A stretch of DNA of 64,000 bases from Mycolicibacterium mengxianglii (lineage in GTDB: Bacteria; Actinomycetota; Actinomycetes; Mycobacteriales; Mycobacteriaceae): contig NZ_CP065373.1 of the NCBI RefSeq assembly GCF_015710575.1, positions 4,340,001-4,404,000 on the forward strand, written 5' to 3'. The notes below the pieces were generated by a model that saw nothing but the letters and a program-made list of their open reading frames with translations, had not been told where the DNA came from and made no database searches. The translations under genes and the position numbers were made by a program. Positions 45,144 through 54,443 of the stretch are shown one piece after another. Each line of letters opens with the position of its first letter. The stretch's first letter is position 1.

Positions 45144-46652
45144 TTAAGCTGCGGGCTGCTGCATTCTGCGGGTGTCGTAGTTGGTCACGTCGAACGTCTT
45201 AGTGCGGGCGCGGAATCGGAAGGTGAACGTCGGCCACATCACCGAGTTTCGGCCCCGAGAGTCCAGATACCAGCTGGAGCATCCGCCGGAGCTCCACACG
45301 GTGTTGGTGAGCGCGTCGTTGACCCATGCGTTGTACGTGCGTTCAGCCTGCGGGCGGACATCAACGGATGCGAGACCTTCGGCGCGCATCACCCGCAGGG
45401 CGGCCGCGAGGTAGGCGGCCTGGGACTCGAGCATGTACACAATGGAACTGTGACCCAGGTTGGTGTTCGGCCCGTACATGAGGAACAGGTTGGGAAAGCC
45501 CGGCACGGTGATGCCCAGGTGCGCACTCGGGCTGCCCGCCCAGTGGGCGGCCAGCGTGGTGCCGTCAGTGCCGGTCAGCAGGTGAGCGACCGGCGGCTCG
45601 GTGGGGGTGAATCCGGTGGCGAAGATGATGGTGTCGACGTCGTGCAGCCTGCCGGTGCGGTCGCGGACCCCGGTCTCGGTGACCTCGGCCAGGGCGGTGG
45701 TCACGACCTCGACGTCGTCGCGGGCCAGGGTGGGCAGCCAGTCGTTGGTCAGCAGGATTCGCTTGCACCCGATGCGGAAGTCCGGCGTCAACACCGTGCG
45801 CAGGGCCGGGTCGGGTACTTGGCGACGCAGTTGCGTCTTGGCGACGAGTTGAACGAGGGGTAGCAGCCAGGTCAGGTGCGCCAGCAGCGCGAGGTAGCCC
45901 TCCCGGTAGGTGTAAACCGTGCCGCGAACCAGCCTCTGTACGAACGGAATCCGGCGGTAGATGGTCTTTTCGAGGCGGCCCAGGGTGCGGTCGAGCCGGG
46001 GCATCACCCACGCCGGGGTCCGTTGGAACACCGTCAGGTGAGCGGTGCGGTCGGCGATCTCGGGGACGAACTGCACCGCCGAGGCTCCGGTGCCGATGAC
46101 GGCGACCCGCTCACCGGTCAGGTCGTGGTCGTGATTCCAGGTGGCTGAGTGAAACACCGTGCCACCGAAGGTGTTCAGTCCCGGCACGTCGGGCAGCTTG
46201 GGGGTGGACAGTGCCCCGGTCGCGGCGACCAGGACCGTGGCGGTCAGCTTGCCCAGGGAAGTCTGAACCTGCCAGCACTGCCCGCCCTCATCCCAGGCCG
46301 CGCCCAGTAGCGCGCATCCGGTGATCAGGTGGCGACGCAGCCCCGTCTGGTCGGCGACCGAGGTGAGGTAGCGGTGGATTTCGGGTTGGCGGGCGAAGGT
46401 GTGACTCCACTTCGCGCTGGGGGCGAAAGAGAACGAGTACAGCGACGTCGGCACGTCACACGCGCAACCGGGGTAGGTGTTGTCGCGCCAGGTCCCGCCG
46501 ACCTCGTCGGCCCGCTCGATGATGAGCAGGTCGGCTCGGGGATCTGCGCGCAGCACCGCTGCGGCGGCGGCCAGCCCCGCGAATCCCGCGCCGACCACCA
46601 GGGTGTGCACGGCAGCCGGAAGGGTCGGTGCCGTTGTCGACGGTGTCGTCAC
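45144..46652 (-). CDS. Flavin-containing Baeyer-Villiger-type monooxygenase
   Basis: 502 residues. FAD site VVGAGFAGLAAAAAVL at about 20-35, GGTWRDNTYPGCACDVPTSLYSFSF, the BVMO fingerprint FGGTVFHSATW (FxGxxxHxxxW) and the NADPH site VAVIGTGASAVQFVPEI. It oxidises ketones or related carbonyls to esters using NADPH and O2. It overlaps the alpha/beta hydrolase gene by 4 nt; a BVMO followed by an ester-cleaving hydrolase is a classic ketone-breakdown pair. Controlled probably by the divergent TetR gene at 47669. Confidence 0.93.
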   Translation of the reverse strand: MTTPSTTAPTLPAAVHTLVVGAGFAGLAAAAAVLRADPRADLLIIERADEVGGTWRDNTYPGCACDVPTSLYSFSFAPSAKWSHTFARQPEIHRYLTSVADQTGLRRHLITGCALLGAAWDEGGQCWQVQTSLGKLTATVLVAATGALSTPKLPDVPGLNTFGGTVFHSATWNHDHDLTGERVAVIGTGASAVQFVPEIADRTAHLTVFQRTPAWVMPRLDRTLGRLEKTIYRRIPFVQRLVRGTVYTYREGYLALLAHLTWLLPLVQLVAKTQLRRQVPDPALRTVLTPDFRIGCKRILLTNDWLPTLARDDVEVVTTALAEVTETGVRDRTGRLHDVDTIIFATGFTPTEPPVAHLLTGTDGTTLAAHWAGSPSAHLGITVPGFPNLFLMYGPNTNLGHSSIVYMLESQAAYLAAALRVMRAEGLASVDVRPQAERTYNAWVNDALTNTVWSSGGCSSWYLDSRGRNSVMWPTFTFRFRARTKTFDVTNYDTRRMQQPAA

Positions 46653-47566
46653 CGGGTGCCTCCGACGTGGCGGTCCAGGAAGGCGATCTGATCGGTCACG
46701 ATCTGCTCGAAGTGCGGGTCCAGGTACGGCTCGAAGTGCGTGATGTCATAGGAGCGCACCTCCCCCTTGGGGATGCGGGCCACGATCTTGCGGGCCGTCG
46801 CATATGGGGTGACGTCGTCCTTCGTGGCGAGTTGAACCAACGTCGGCGCGGTGATCTTGGCGGCCTGTCGACCGGGTGAGTAGAACGGGACTCGCAGGGC
46901 GATGCGGGCGGCGACGTCGTTCTCAGCGAGCAGCTCGTCGCGTTTATCCCCCGCCATCCTCAGCACCAGGTCGTAGGCACCAGGCGAGGTCATCATGGCG
47001 ACCTCACCCGGCTTCCCGATGGACTTGACCCGATGGGGCGGGCGGCCCAGCCACGCCCCGACCTGATCGCGTACGGCGGACACGGCCAGGCGGGCGACGA
47101 GGGTGGGGGCTTGCGCGAATGCCGATGCGGGGCCGGTCACGTGGGGCACCTGAACGATCGCCGCGGCCAGCGCGTGATCCTGGGCGGCCAGGTTCAGGAC
47201 GTGCCCGCCGCCGAAGGACGATCCCCACCCGACCACGCGGGTCGTGTCGACGTTATCCAGGCTGCGGGCGTAGGCGATGGCGGCCCGCCAGTCAGCGTGC
47301 TGTCGACCTATATCGAGGATGCGACGGGGTTGTCCTCCGCTGGCTCCCCAGTGCCGGTAGTCGAACACCAGCGCGGCGTACCCTGCCTGGGCGAACCGGG
47401 CCGCGTAGGCGTCCAGTCGCAGTTCGCGGAACGCGGCGAAGCCGTGGGCCATCACCACGACGGGCGGGTTCTCATCGCCATCGGGCCGATACAGCCATGC
47501 GGCGCAGGAGGTGCCGTCGGAGTCGAACGCGACGTCATGCCGGACGTAGCTACGTGGTGATGTCAC
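46649..47566 (-). CDS. Alpha/beta hydrolase
   Basis: 305 residues. After a short N-terminal beta region (VAFDSDGTSCAAWLYRP), the fold shows VVVMAHGFAAFRE (oxyanion loop), the nucleophile elbow GWGSSFGGG, and a late Asp (ATKDDVTPY) and His (ITHFEPY) that complete the triad. It resembles dienelactone-hydrolase or X-Pro-peptidase-like serine hydrolases. It overlaps the monooxygenase gene by 4 nt and is first in the operon; GTG 47566 starts 19 bp from the first operator repeat. Probably hydrolyses the ester made by the partner enzyme. Confidence 0.9.
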   Translation of the reverse strand: MTSPRSYVRHDVAFDSDGTSCAAWLYRPDGDENPPVVVMAHGFAAFRELRLDAYAARFAQAGYAALVFDYRHWGASGGQPRRILDIGRQHADWRAAIAYARSLDNVDTTRVVGWGSSFGGGHVLNLAAQDHALAAAIVQVPHVTGPASAFAQAPTLVARLAVSAVRDQVGAWLGRPPHRVKSIGKPGEVAMMTSPGAYDLVLRMAGDKRDELLAENDVAARIALRVPFYSPGRQAAKITAPTLVQLATKDDVTPYATARKIVARIPKGEVRSYDITHFEPYLDPHFEQIVTDQIAFLDRHVGGTR

Positions 47567-47585
47567 AGTGTGTTCCTCGTGGAGT

Positions 47586-47635
47586 ATCTTGAACGGTATT
47601 CAACACAAGCTAACATCATCTTGAACGGCATCCAA
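47586..47635. promoter_or_regulatory. Two tandem operator-like repeats between hydrolase and TetR gene
   Basis: ATCTTGAACGGTATTCAA (47586-47603) and ATCTTGAACGGCATCCAA (47618-47635) are 18-bp direct repeats with two mismatches, starting 32 bp apart, close to three helical turns. Each holds an inverted repeat (TTGAA-N5-TTCAA in the first, TCTTG/CAAGA in the second). They lie between the divergent hydrolase and TetR genes, the expected site for dimer binding. Confidence 0.8.
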
Positions 47636-47668
47636 GAGAGTGTGCTCCAGCGTGTGAGAGAGGACCTC

Positions 47669-48214
47669 ATGGCACGCAATAAGCGGCCACAGGCCGCCGA
47701 CGAGAAGCGTGCGGAGATCGTGGCGGCAGCCCGGCATCTGTTCATCGAGGACGGCTACAACTCCACGTCGATGAGCCGACTCGCCAAGGAAGCCGGTGTG
47801 GCTCCGAACACCATCTACTGGTACTTCGGAGACAAGGACGACGTGCTGATCGCGGTCCTCACCTCCGTCATGGCCGACGTGTGGCCTCAGTACCAAGACG
47901 TAGCGAGTCAGCCGATCGCGGCACGGCTGCTATGGGTCGTCGACCAACTCACGGAGATGAGCCGCCTCGTGACGACGGTGCACGCCCGCGTCGAGCACTC
48001 ACCGGCCATCGCGGAGTGGCACCAGAACTTCCATGCGATCACCGGCAGCCTGTTCCGGTTCGAACTCCAGAACGCCGGAGTCACCACCCCGACCGTGGAC
48101 GCCGAAGTGATGATCGGCATCTTCACCATCGAAGGACTCCTCATGCACAACCAGGACGAGGGTCAGCGACAAGCCATCTGCGACGCCTTGGCTTCGCGAT
48201 GGAGTCTCGCGTAG
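47669..48214 (+). CDS. TetR-family regulator of the monooxygenase/hydrolase pair
   Basis: 181 residues from ATG 47669 (MARNKRPQAADEKR); a longer frame begins at 47570 but would run through both operator repeats. The HTH reads EDGYNSTSMSRLAKEAGVAPNTIYWYFGDKDDVLIAVL. The C-terminal part matches the general TetR ligand domain (MIGIFTIEGLLMHNQDE). It is divergent from the BVMO/hydrolase operon, and the tandem repeats between them suggest that it represses both directions. Confidence 0.93.
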   Translation: MARNKRPQAADEKRAEIVAAARHLFIEDGYNSTSMSRLAKEAGVAPNTIYWYFGDKDDVLIAVLTSVMADVWPQYQDVASQPIAARLLWVVDQLTEMSRLVTTVHARVEHSPAIAEWHQNFHAITGSLFRFELQNAGVTTPTVDAEVMIGIFTIEGLLMHNQDEGQRQAICDALASRWSLA

Positions 48215-48459
48215 TCGCCTGGAGCAAGCGAGACCTTGATCTCCAGCCACCACCCGCTGCGTGAGGCGGTCATCGCCGCGACGGGCAAGACATCCGAGTC
48301 GCGGATCGCGTTCCTGCGCTTGGTCCAGACCCGCGCCACCGAGTACGCCCACGCCGACTGGAGACCGGTGAGCCGGGAGGTTGCCCCTCCGCGTCTTGGA
48401 CCTCGTCACCAACGGCGGCGATCCCACGGCGGTCGGGCGGTCGGGTCGTGAAACACAAT

Positions 48460-48483
48460 CAGGCCCCCTCGAAAGGGGGCCTG
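48460..48483 (-). terminator. Intrinsic terminator after tRNA-Tyr
   Basis: CAGGCCCCCT (48460-48469) and AGGGGGCCTG (48474-48483) form a perfect 10-bp stem with a CGAA loop. It lies 5 nt after the tRNA 3' end on the minus strand and is followed by a T-rich ATTGTGTTT. The 245 bp between it and the TetR stop hold no supported gene. Confidence 0.88.
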
Positions 48484-48488
48484 AAGTG

Positions 48489-48571
48489 TGGCAGGTACAG
48501 GATTCGAACCTGTGTAGGCGTTAGCCGACGGATTTACAGTCCGCTCCCATTGGCCGCTCGGGCAACCTGCC
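48489..48571 (-). tRNA. tRNA-Tyr (anticodon GTA)
   Basis: An 83-nt class II tRNA on the minus strand: acceptor GGCAGGT/ACCTGCC, anticodon GTA in GGACTGTAAATCC, a long variable arm, T loop TTCGAAT and discriminator A. CCA is not encoded. It diverges from the YajQ gene. Confidence 0.97.
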
Positions 48572-48749
48572 GGGTCTGCTCCAATCCCTACCGTGGTGAA
48601 CGGCTGGGCTCCGCCGCGGAACTCGGTACTCGCTCCGCATCGTCACCCACCGGGTTTGGTGCGAGTAGCAGGGTACAACGAGGATGTACCGAACACGAAA
48701 ACGGCCGACTGAGCAGCAGGCCATCACCGAGCAGAGGGGAATGTGTCCA

Positions 48750-49241
48750 ATGGCGGATTCATCATTTGACGTCGTGAGCAAGGTCGACCGCCAGGAGGTC
48801 GACAACGCGCTGAACCAGGCCGCCAAAGAGCTGTCCACCCGCTTCGACTTCCGCGGCACCGACACCACCATCGCCTGGAAGGGCGAGGAGAACATCGAAC
48901 TGGTCAGCACCACCGAGGAGCGCCTCAAAGCTGCCCTCGACGTCTTCAAGGAGAAGCTGGTCCGTCGTGACATCTCGATGAAGGCCTTCGACGCCGGCGA
49001 CCCGCAGCCCAGCGGCAAGACCTTCAAAGTCACCGGCACGCTCAAGCAGGGCATCAGCAGCGAAGACGCCAAGAAGATCACCAAGCTCATCCGCGACGAA
49101 GGCCCCAAGGGCGTCAAGGCGCAGATCCAGGGTGAGGAGATCCGCGTCAGCTCCAAGAAGCGCGACGATCTGCAGGCCGTCATCTCCCTGCTCAAAGGCG
49201 CCGACCTCGACGTCGCCCTGCAGTTCGTGAACTACCGATAG
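48750..49241 (+). CDS. YajQ-family nucleotide-binding protein
   Basis: 163 residues from ATG 48750 ([21 protein letters not shown]); GAGGGGA lies 13-19 nt upstream, and an in-frame ATG at 48741 sits closer to it but adds only three residues. The sequence [19 protein letters not shown] and the C-terminal [29 protein letters not shown] are typical. YajQ proteins bind nucleotides, in some bacteria cyclic di-GMP. Matches Rv0566c by neighbourhood (EthA-like BVMO and gpsA nearby). The stop abuts the stop of the convergent MFS gene. Confidence 0.95.
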   Translation: MADSSFDVVSKVDRQEVDNALNQAAKELSTRFDFRGTDTTIAWKGEENIELVSTTEERLKAALDVFKEKLVRRDISMKAFDAGDPQPSGKTFKVTGTLKQGISSEDAKKITKLIRDEGPKGVKAQIQGEEIRVSSKKRDDLQAVISLLKGADLDVALQFVNYR

Positions 49242-50501
49242 TCAGTCCCGCAGCGGCACGGCGCCGGGCCGGTTGAGCACCTGGGCCCGGCACAGCAGCG
49301 CTACCGCGGCGCTGATCACGGCAGCCACCAGGAACGCTGCCCGCACCGAGACCAGATCTGCCGTCGACCCCAGCAGCGCCGCGGCAATGGGACGTGAGCC
49401 GAGGAACCCGACCAGCCACAGCGACATGATCCGACCGCGCAACTCGTCGGGCGCCCGGGACTGCACCAGAGTGCTCAGCCCGGTCATGCCCCAGGAGAAG
49501 CCGCAGCCGGCGATGGCAAAGGCTGCCAGCACCCCGGAGATCCACGGGCTGACCGCGGCGCCGGCGGTCCCGAGCACCATCAGCCACAGTCCGGCCGCCG
49601 CGGTGCCTCCGGGCGTCACCCGCGACGTCAGGAAGGCCTGTAGCACCAGCCCGGCTGCAGCGCCCACACCGAACGCGGCGGTGAGATAGCCGACCAGGCT
49701 GGCACCGCCGCCGAACTCCGCGGCCATCGACGGCGCCAACGTCATCGAGGGGTCCGAGGCGAAGCCGACGATGGTCACACCGAGCAGCATCAGAAACAGC
49801 GGCCGGTCGGCCCACACGTAGCGCAACGCGGCGCTGATGCGGTAGTCGGTGCCTGCGGCGTGTTTCTTCGGACGCGGAAACGTCACGATCAGCAGCATCA
49901 CGATGAACGCCAGGTGGGTGGCGGCACTGACGGCGAACGCCGCCGTGGGCCCGAGGTGAGCGAGCAGGAACGCACCGAGCACGGGCCCGCCGATCCGTGC
50001 GACGGTCATCGGCGCGGTGTTCAGGTTCATCCCGATCGACAGCTCACCCGGCCGCAGCAGCGACGGCACGATGGACTGCATGGCGGGCCCGCCGACGACG
50101 AAGCCGACCCCGACCACGGCGGAAGCCCCGATGATCGGCAGCGCCGCGGCAAGCCCGCGCGGGTCGGTGGCCAACACCGACCACAGCGCCAACGACCCGG
50201 ACCCGACCAGGCACACCACCCGGCCGATCATCACCTGCCGGATGGGGTCACCGCGGTCGGCCCACTTACCCGACAGCGGGTTGAGCACCAGTTGCGGCAC
50301 GAACATCGCCACCCCGAGCAGACCGACCATCAACGCCGACCCGGTGGCCTCGAACACCACGACCGCGGCCACCAGGTTGTGGGTCCACACGCCGGCGGCG
50401 CTGAACAACTTGCCCCAGAACAACGCGCCGAACGCCGGATCCATCAGCAGGCGCAGCGCGCTGCGCGGCTGGGTTCCGGTCTCAGCGGTTTCGGCGGTCA
50501 C
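49242..50501 (-). CDS. MFS transporter (MFS_3/EntS-like exporter)
   Basis: 419 residues from GTG 50501, about 12 membrane helices. Motif A-like NPLSGKWADRGDPIRQVMIGRVV sits between helices 2 and 3, and a later LSTLVQSRAPDELRGRIMSLWLVGF between helices 10 and 11 is typical of the transmembrane secretion effector group, often drug or siderophore exporters. Divergent from the EthA-like gene (148-bp gap), so the two may share control. Substrate unknown. Confidence 0.9.
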   Translation of the reverse strand: MTAETAETGTQPRSALRLLMDPAFGALFWGKLFSAAGVWTHNLVAAVVVFEATGSALMVGLLGVAMFVPQLVLNPLSGKWADRGDPIRQVMIGRVVCLVGSGSLALWSVLATDPRGLAAALPIIGASAVVGVGFVVGGPAMQSIVPSLLRPGELSIGMNLNTAPMTVARIGGPVLGAFLLAHLGPTAAFAVSAATHLAFIVMLLIVTFPRPKKHAAGTDYRISAALRYVWADRPLFLMLLGVTIVGFASDPSMTLAPSMAAEFGGGASLVGYLTAAFGVGAAAGLVLQAFLTSRVTPGGTAAAGLWLMVLGTAGAAVSPWISGVLAAFAIAGCGFSWGMTGLSTLVQSRAPDELRGRIMSLWLVGFLGSRPIAAALLGSTADLVSVRAAFLVAAVISAAVALLCRAQVLNRPGAVPLRD

Positions 50502-50649
50502 CGGGGCACCTCACTGCGACACGAGCACACCGTCTTTGCATAGCACATGAATGTTTTGGTCTTGTCCTCACGACCACCGGGGCTGGCCCCACCGACCGGT
50601 GGATGCCTACGCTAGTGACGAGCACCACACGGAAGACGAGGTTCCTTAC

Positions 50650-52179
50650 GTGAGCACAGCGCCACTGAACACTGCCGAACACTCCGACATCGAAGACGTC
50701 GACGTCGTGATCGTCGGCGCGGGCTTCTCCGGCATCGGCGCGGCGTACCGGATCGCCGAACGCAACCCCGGGCTGAACTGCGTCATCCTGGAGCGCCGCG
50801 ACGATCTGGGGGGCACCTGGGACCTGTTCCGCTACCCCGGTGTGCGCAGCGACAGCAGCATCTTCACGCTCAGCTTCCCGTGGGAGCCGTGGACCCGCCG
50901 CGAAGGCATGGCCGGCGGCGAGCACATCCGGCACTACATCGGTGACACCGCCCGCAAGCACGGCATCGACCGCCGCATCCGCTACCGCAGCCACGTCCGC
51001 TCCGCAGACTGGGACTCCTCCACCGATACCTGGACGGTGACGACCGAGACCCCGGGCCAGTCCACGACCTACCGCGCTCGCTTCGTGTTCTTCGGCAGCG
51101 GCTACTACAACTACGACCACGGCTACACGCCCGACTTCCCGGGCATGGCCGAGTTCACCGGCACCGTGGTGCACCCCCAGTTCTGGCCCGAGGATCTGGA
51201 CTACACGGGCAAGCGGGTCGTCGTGATCGGCAGCGGCGCCACCGCGATCTCCCTGATCCCGGCCCTGACGGAGAAGGCCGCGCACGTCACCATGCTGCAA
51301 CGCTCCCCCAGCTACGTGCTGAGCGGACCCAGCGTCGATCCGCTGACCGAGGCCATCCGGAAAGCATTGCCGCGCAAGCTGTCCCATGTGCTTGTCAAGT
51401 GGCGCGCTGCGTTGTTCGAGGGACTGGTCTGGTTCTGGGCCCGTAAGTCGCCGAGTTCGATGAAGAATTTCATCCGCCGCCGGGCCATCGCGCTGCTGCC
51501 GCCGGACTACCCCGTCGACGTCCACTTCAAGCCGCGCTACAACCCGTGGGATCAGCGGTTGTGCGCAGTCCCCGACGGCGACCTGTTCAACGCGATCAGC
51601 GCCGGGCGGGCGGAGGTGGTGACCGACCACATCGACCACATCGACGCCACCGGCGTCGCATTGCAGTCCGGCACACACCTGGACGCCGACATCATCGTCA
51701 CCGCCACCGGCCTGCAGTTGCTGGCACTGGGCGGGGTGAACATCAGCATCGACGGCACCGACGTCTTGCCACAGGACCGCTTCGTCTACAAGGCGCACCT
51801 GCTCGAGGAGGTGCCCAACCTTGCCTGGTGTGTCGGATACACCAACGCATCCTGGACGTTACGTGCCGACATGACAGCCCGATCGGTCGCAAAGTTGTTG
51901 GCGTACATGAACTCCCGCGGCTACACCCACGCCTACCCGCATCGAGGTGATGCGCCGCTGCAAGAGAAACTGGCCTGGGACATCCAGGCCAACTACGTGC
52001 TGCGCAACCCCCACGCGCTGCCGAAATCCGGTACCAAACGTCCGTGGAATGTGCGGCAGAACTTCTTCGCCGACGCCATCGACCACCACTTCGATCGCAT
52101 CGACGAGTGCATGGTCTTCGGCCGGGCAGCCGACATGCGGCCCCTCAACCCGCCGGTGGCGGCGTCCGCCACCGCCTGA
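50650..52179 (+). CDS. FAD-containing Baeyer-Villiger monooxygenase, EthA/Rv0565c-like
   Basis: 509 residues from GTG 50650 (VSTAPLNTAEHSDIED). FAD site VDVVIVGAGFSGIGAAYRI, GGTWDLFRYPGVRSDSSIFTL, BVMO fingerprint FTGTVVHPQFWPED, NADPH site RVVVIGSGATAISLIPALTEKA, and YNPWDQRLCAVPDGDLFNAI, all close to EthA. The neighbours gpsA and YajQ point to Rv0565c rather than EthA itself, because no ethR-type gene is adjacent. It should oxidise ketones or thiocarbonyls; this group is linked with activation of ethionamide-type prodrugs. The frame back to 50551 is not needed. Confidence 0.93.
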   Translation: MSTAPLNTAEHSDIEDVDVVIVGAGFSGIGAAYRIAERNPGLNCVILERRDDLGGTWDLFRYPGVRSDSSIFTLSFPWEPWTRREGMAGGEHIRHYIGDTARKHGIDRRIRYRSHVRSADWDSSTDTWTVTTETPGQSTTYRARFVFFGSGYYNYDHGYTPDFPGMAEFTGTVVHPQFWPEDLDYTGKRVVVIGSGATAISLIPALTEKAAHVTMLQRSPSYVLSGPSVDPLTEAIRKALPRKLSHVLVKWRAALFEGLVWFWARKSPSSMKNFIRRRAIALLPPDYPVDVHFKPRYNPWDQRLCAVPDGDLFNAISAGRAEVVTDHIDHIDATGVALQSGTHLDADIIVTATGLQLLALGGVNISIDGTDVLPQDRFVYKAHLLEEVPNLAWCVGYTNASWTLRADMTARSVAKLLAYMNSRGYTHAYPHRGDAPLQEKLAWDIQANYVLRNPHALPKSGTKRPWNVRQNFFADAIDHHFDRIDECMVFGRAADMRPLNPPVAASATA

Positions 52180-53356
52180 GCGTCACCGTGCGGTGGTCGC
52201 AGCGTCGGTCACCGCACGGAGCACAGCGACGGCGCGCGATGTCGACCCCTCGACGACATCCGCTGCCACCGTTTCCGATCGGTGACCGGCGCCGCGACCA
52301 CCGCGGCGTCTGTGGTTCGTCGACGGCAACGCGGGTCATCTCCGCTGCCCAGTCGAACCACCCGAGCCTGTGTTCAGGCGACACCGAAACCGGCCGGCAT
52401 CGCGGTTGTGACTGCGTGGCCATCCAGGCGCGCCGCCATTCGTCCGCATACCGCCACTCTCCCGAGCAACCCCCGCATCTGAACTAAAAGGAGATTACGC
52501 GACGGTTGATAATTCTGCACACTTTCGGCGGGTGACTTTCACGGTGGTCAATACCGGCGAATATCCGCAGGTGCGCGGCATGTTTGCTGAAACTGCACAA
52601 GCCGGTTGCACCGCGTTGCGCGTGGGGTAGACGGTGCGCACCGCCACGGTCAATAGCTTTGCTATACATCTGTGGCAAACTCTGAAAAGTGTCTACTCGG
52701 CGGAGTCGGCGGCCACCCGCCTCATGCCCGACACCTACCGCGACAGTCCCAACTGCATGCGCACAGACAGCCCACCCAGGGGCGATGCCGCCGCAGTCAA
52801 AGCGATCAGCGCAGCACAAACGCTCACCGTTAATGCCTCGGAAAGGTCCTGCCGTCGCGCCACCGCGCCGCGAGGAACTCACCACGAGTGGCCGGCGACA
52901 TCACCTTTACGCCAGCGTCCCCACCAGCCCGTCGCCGATAGCCGTCACCACCGCGCGATCGTTAGCCGAGCGCGCTGCGGGTCCATGGCACCGCGAAGTT
53001 CGACGGCACCGCGCGGACCTGCCGACCGGGGCGGCCCACCACCACTGGAGCACCGAACACCACCGCTGCGTGCTTCACCCCGGAGACGTCACGCACTGGC
53101 CGCGACGCCGTGGCGGCTACCCGTAATGCCCACGCAACGTGGTGGCAGCGTACTCGGCGCGGAAGATCCTTGCGCCGCTGCAGAATTGGCACCACCTGGT
53201 CCACGATGCCCACCAGGCGGGGGTTGGCTGAACAACGCTGGCCGCAGAGCAGGCCGCTGCCGCCGCGCCGAGATCGACGAACGGGTCAGTTTTACTCGCA
53301 CTTGCGCGCCCGTTCGTGAGTTTCGGCGCGATCGGGGCGCCGGGGGGTCCCAGAAT
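52180..53356. other. Gene-free stretch of about 1.2 kb
   Basis: Long frames on both strands (up to 297 codons) have scrambled, proline/arginine-rich composition, and one runs into the antisense of the protease gene. A minus-strand patch (AVVTAIGDGLVGTLA near 52910-52955) looks coding-like but stands alone between stops. Possibly a decayed gene; nothing supportable. Confidence 0.45.
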
Positions 53357-54412
53357 CTAACGCGCGCGTTCGCCGACAGCCACGGATGTCTGCTTCTCCG
53401 CACTGCCGCGCAGGAATTCGACCGTAACCCGCGCCCCGGCCCGGGTCCGGCGCAGCGCGCTCAACAGATCCTCGACCGTGCTCACCGGATCGTCACCCAC
53501 TTGGGTGATCACATCACCGGGCCGTAACCCGGCGATCGCAGCCGGCCCCCCATTGTCCACAGCAGTGACCAGCGCGCCGCTTTCCGCATCCACCCCGAAT
53601 GCTTGTCGAATCGCCGGTGTCAGCTGTCCCACCGAGACGCCCAGATACGGGTGCCGGGCGCGACCTGTGGTCAGCAGTTGCTCGGTGACATCGAGCACCG
53701 TGCCCGACGGAATTGCGAATCCCAATGACACCGCGCCGACCTCGGGTGGGATGTACGCCTCGTTGATCCCGACGACCCGGCCTTCGGCGTCGAGGAGCGC
53801 ACCCCCGGAATTGCCCGGCGAGATCGGCGCATCGGTCTGGATCAGGTCGACCAGGGAGGACGTCTCTGCCGCGGAGCCCGGGATGTCGCGGTGCAGCCCC
53901 GAGATCACCCCTGCGGTAACGGAATTCTGGAAACCCAGCGGGCTACCGATAGCCACCGCCACGTCACCCGGTCGCGGAAGATCGGTCTGGTACTCCGGCA
54001 CCGGCAGGTCCTTGCGCTGGCTTTGCACCACCGCCAGGTCGGTCACCGAGTCAACGGCCAGCACGGTGCCGCGAGCCACTTCCCCGTCTGCGAACTCGAG
54101 GTCCACCTCGGCTGCGTCGCCGACGACATGGGCGTTGGTGACAACGACGTCGGACTTGAGCACGACGCCACTGCCCACACCGTTCTGCAACCGCACCGTC
54201 ACCACGCTGGGGCTGACGCGCTCGACCACGTCGGCGAAGCCCTCGGAAGTTCCCTCCGGGGCCGCTGACTCACTGGTGGTGGCGGTGGTGGTGCTGCTCG
54301 TGGTGGCGGTGGTGGTGTCCGAGCGCCCGGCCCGGGGGCTGTCCGCCGATCCGCACCCCGTCAGAACGGCGAGCGCCATCCCCGCGACTGCGAACTTGTT
54401 GATGCCTGACAC
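53357..54412 (-). CDS. HtrA-type serine protease lipoprotein with PDZ domain
   Basis: 351 residues from GTG 54412, which has AGGAGG 8 nt upstream. The lipobox LTGC is at 17-20, followed by a Thr/Ser linker. The protease domain has the triad in VVTNAHVV (His), SVTDLAVVQ (Asp) and ISPGNSGGALL (Ser); the PDZ domain is at about 255-345 (YLGVSVGQLTPAIRQAF, GPAAIAGLRPGDVITQVGDDPV). It is a surface-anchored member of the HtrA/DegP group that handles misfolded or signalling proteins in the cell envelope. Probably single-gene. Confidence 0.93.
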   Translation of the reverse strand: MSGINKFAVAGMALAVLTGCGSADSPRAGRSDTTTATTSSTTTATTSESAAPEGTSEGFADVVERVSPSVVTVRLQNGVGSGVVLKSDVVVTNAHVVGDAAEVDLEFADGEVARGTVLAVDSVTDLAVVQSQRKDLPVPEYQTDLPRPGDVAVAIGSPLGFQNSVTAGVISGLHRDIPGSAAETSSLVDLIQTDAPISPGNSGGALLDAEGRVVGINEAYIPPEVGAVSLGFAIPSGTVLDVTEQLLTTGRARHPYLGVSVGQLTPAIRQAFGVDAESGALVTAVDNGGPAAIAGLRPGDVITQVGDDPVSTVEDLLSALRRTRAGARVTVEFLRGSAEKQTSVAVGERAR

Positions 54413-54443
54413 CGGAGTGCCTCCTGTCCGAGCGCGCAGGTGA

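Noticed and set aside
52634..53527. Plus-strand frame of 297 codons
   Set aside because: Arginine/proline-rich, and its end is antisense to the HtrA-type protease; no domain found.
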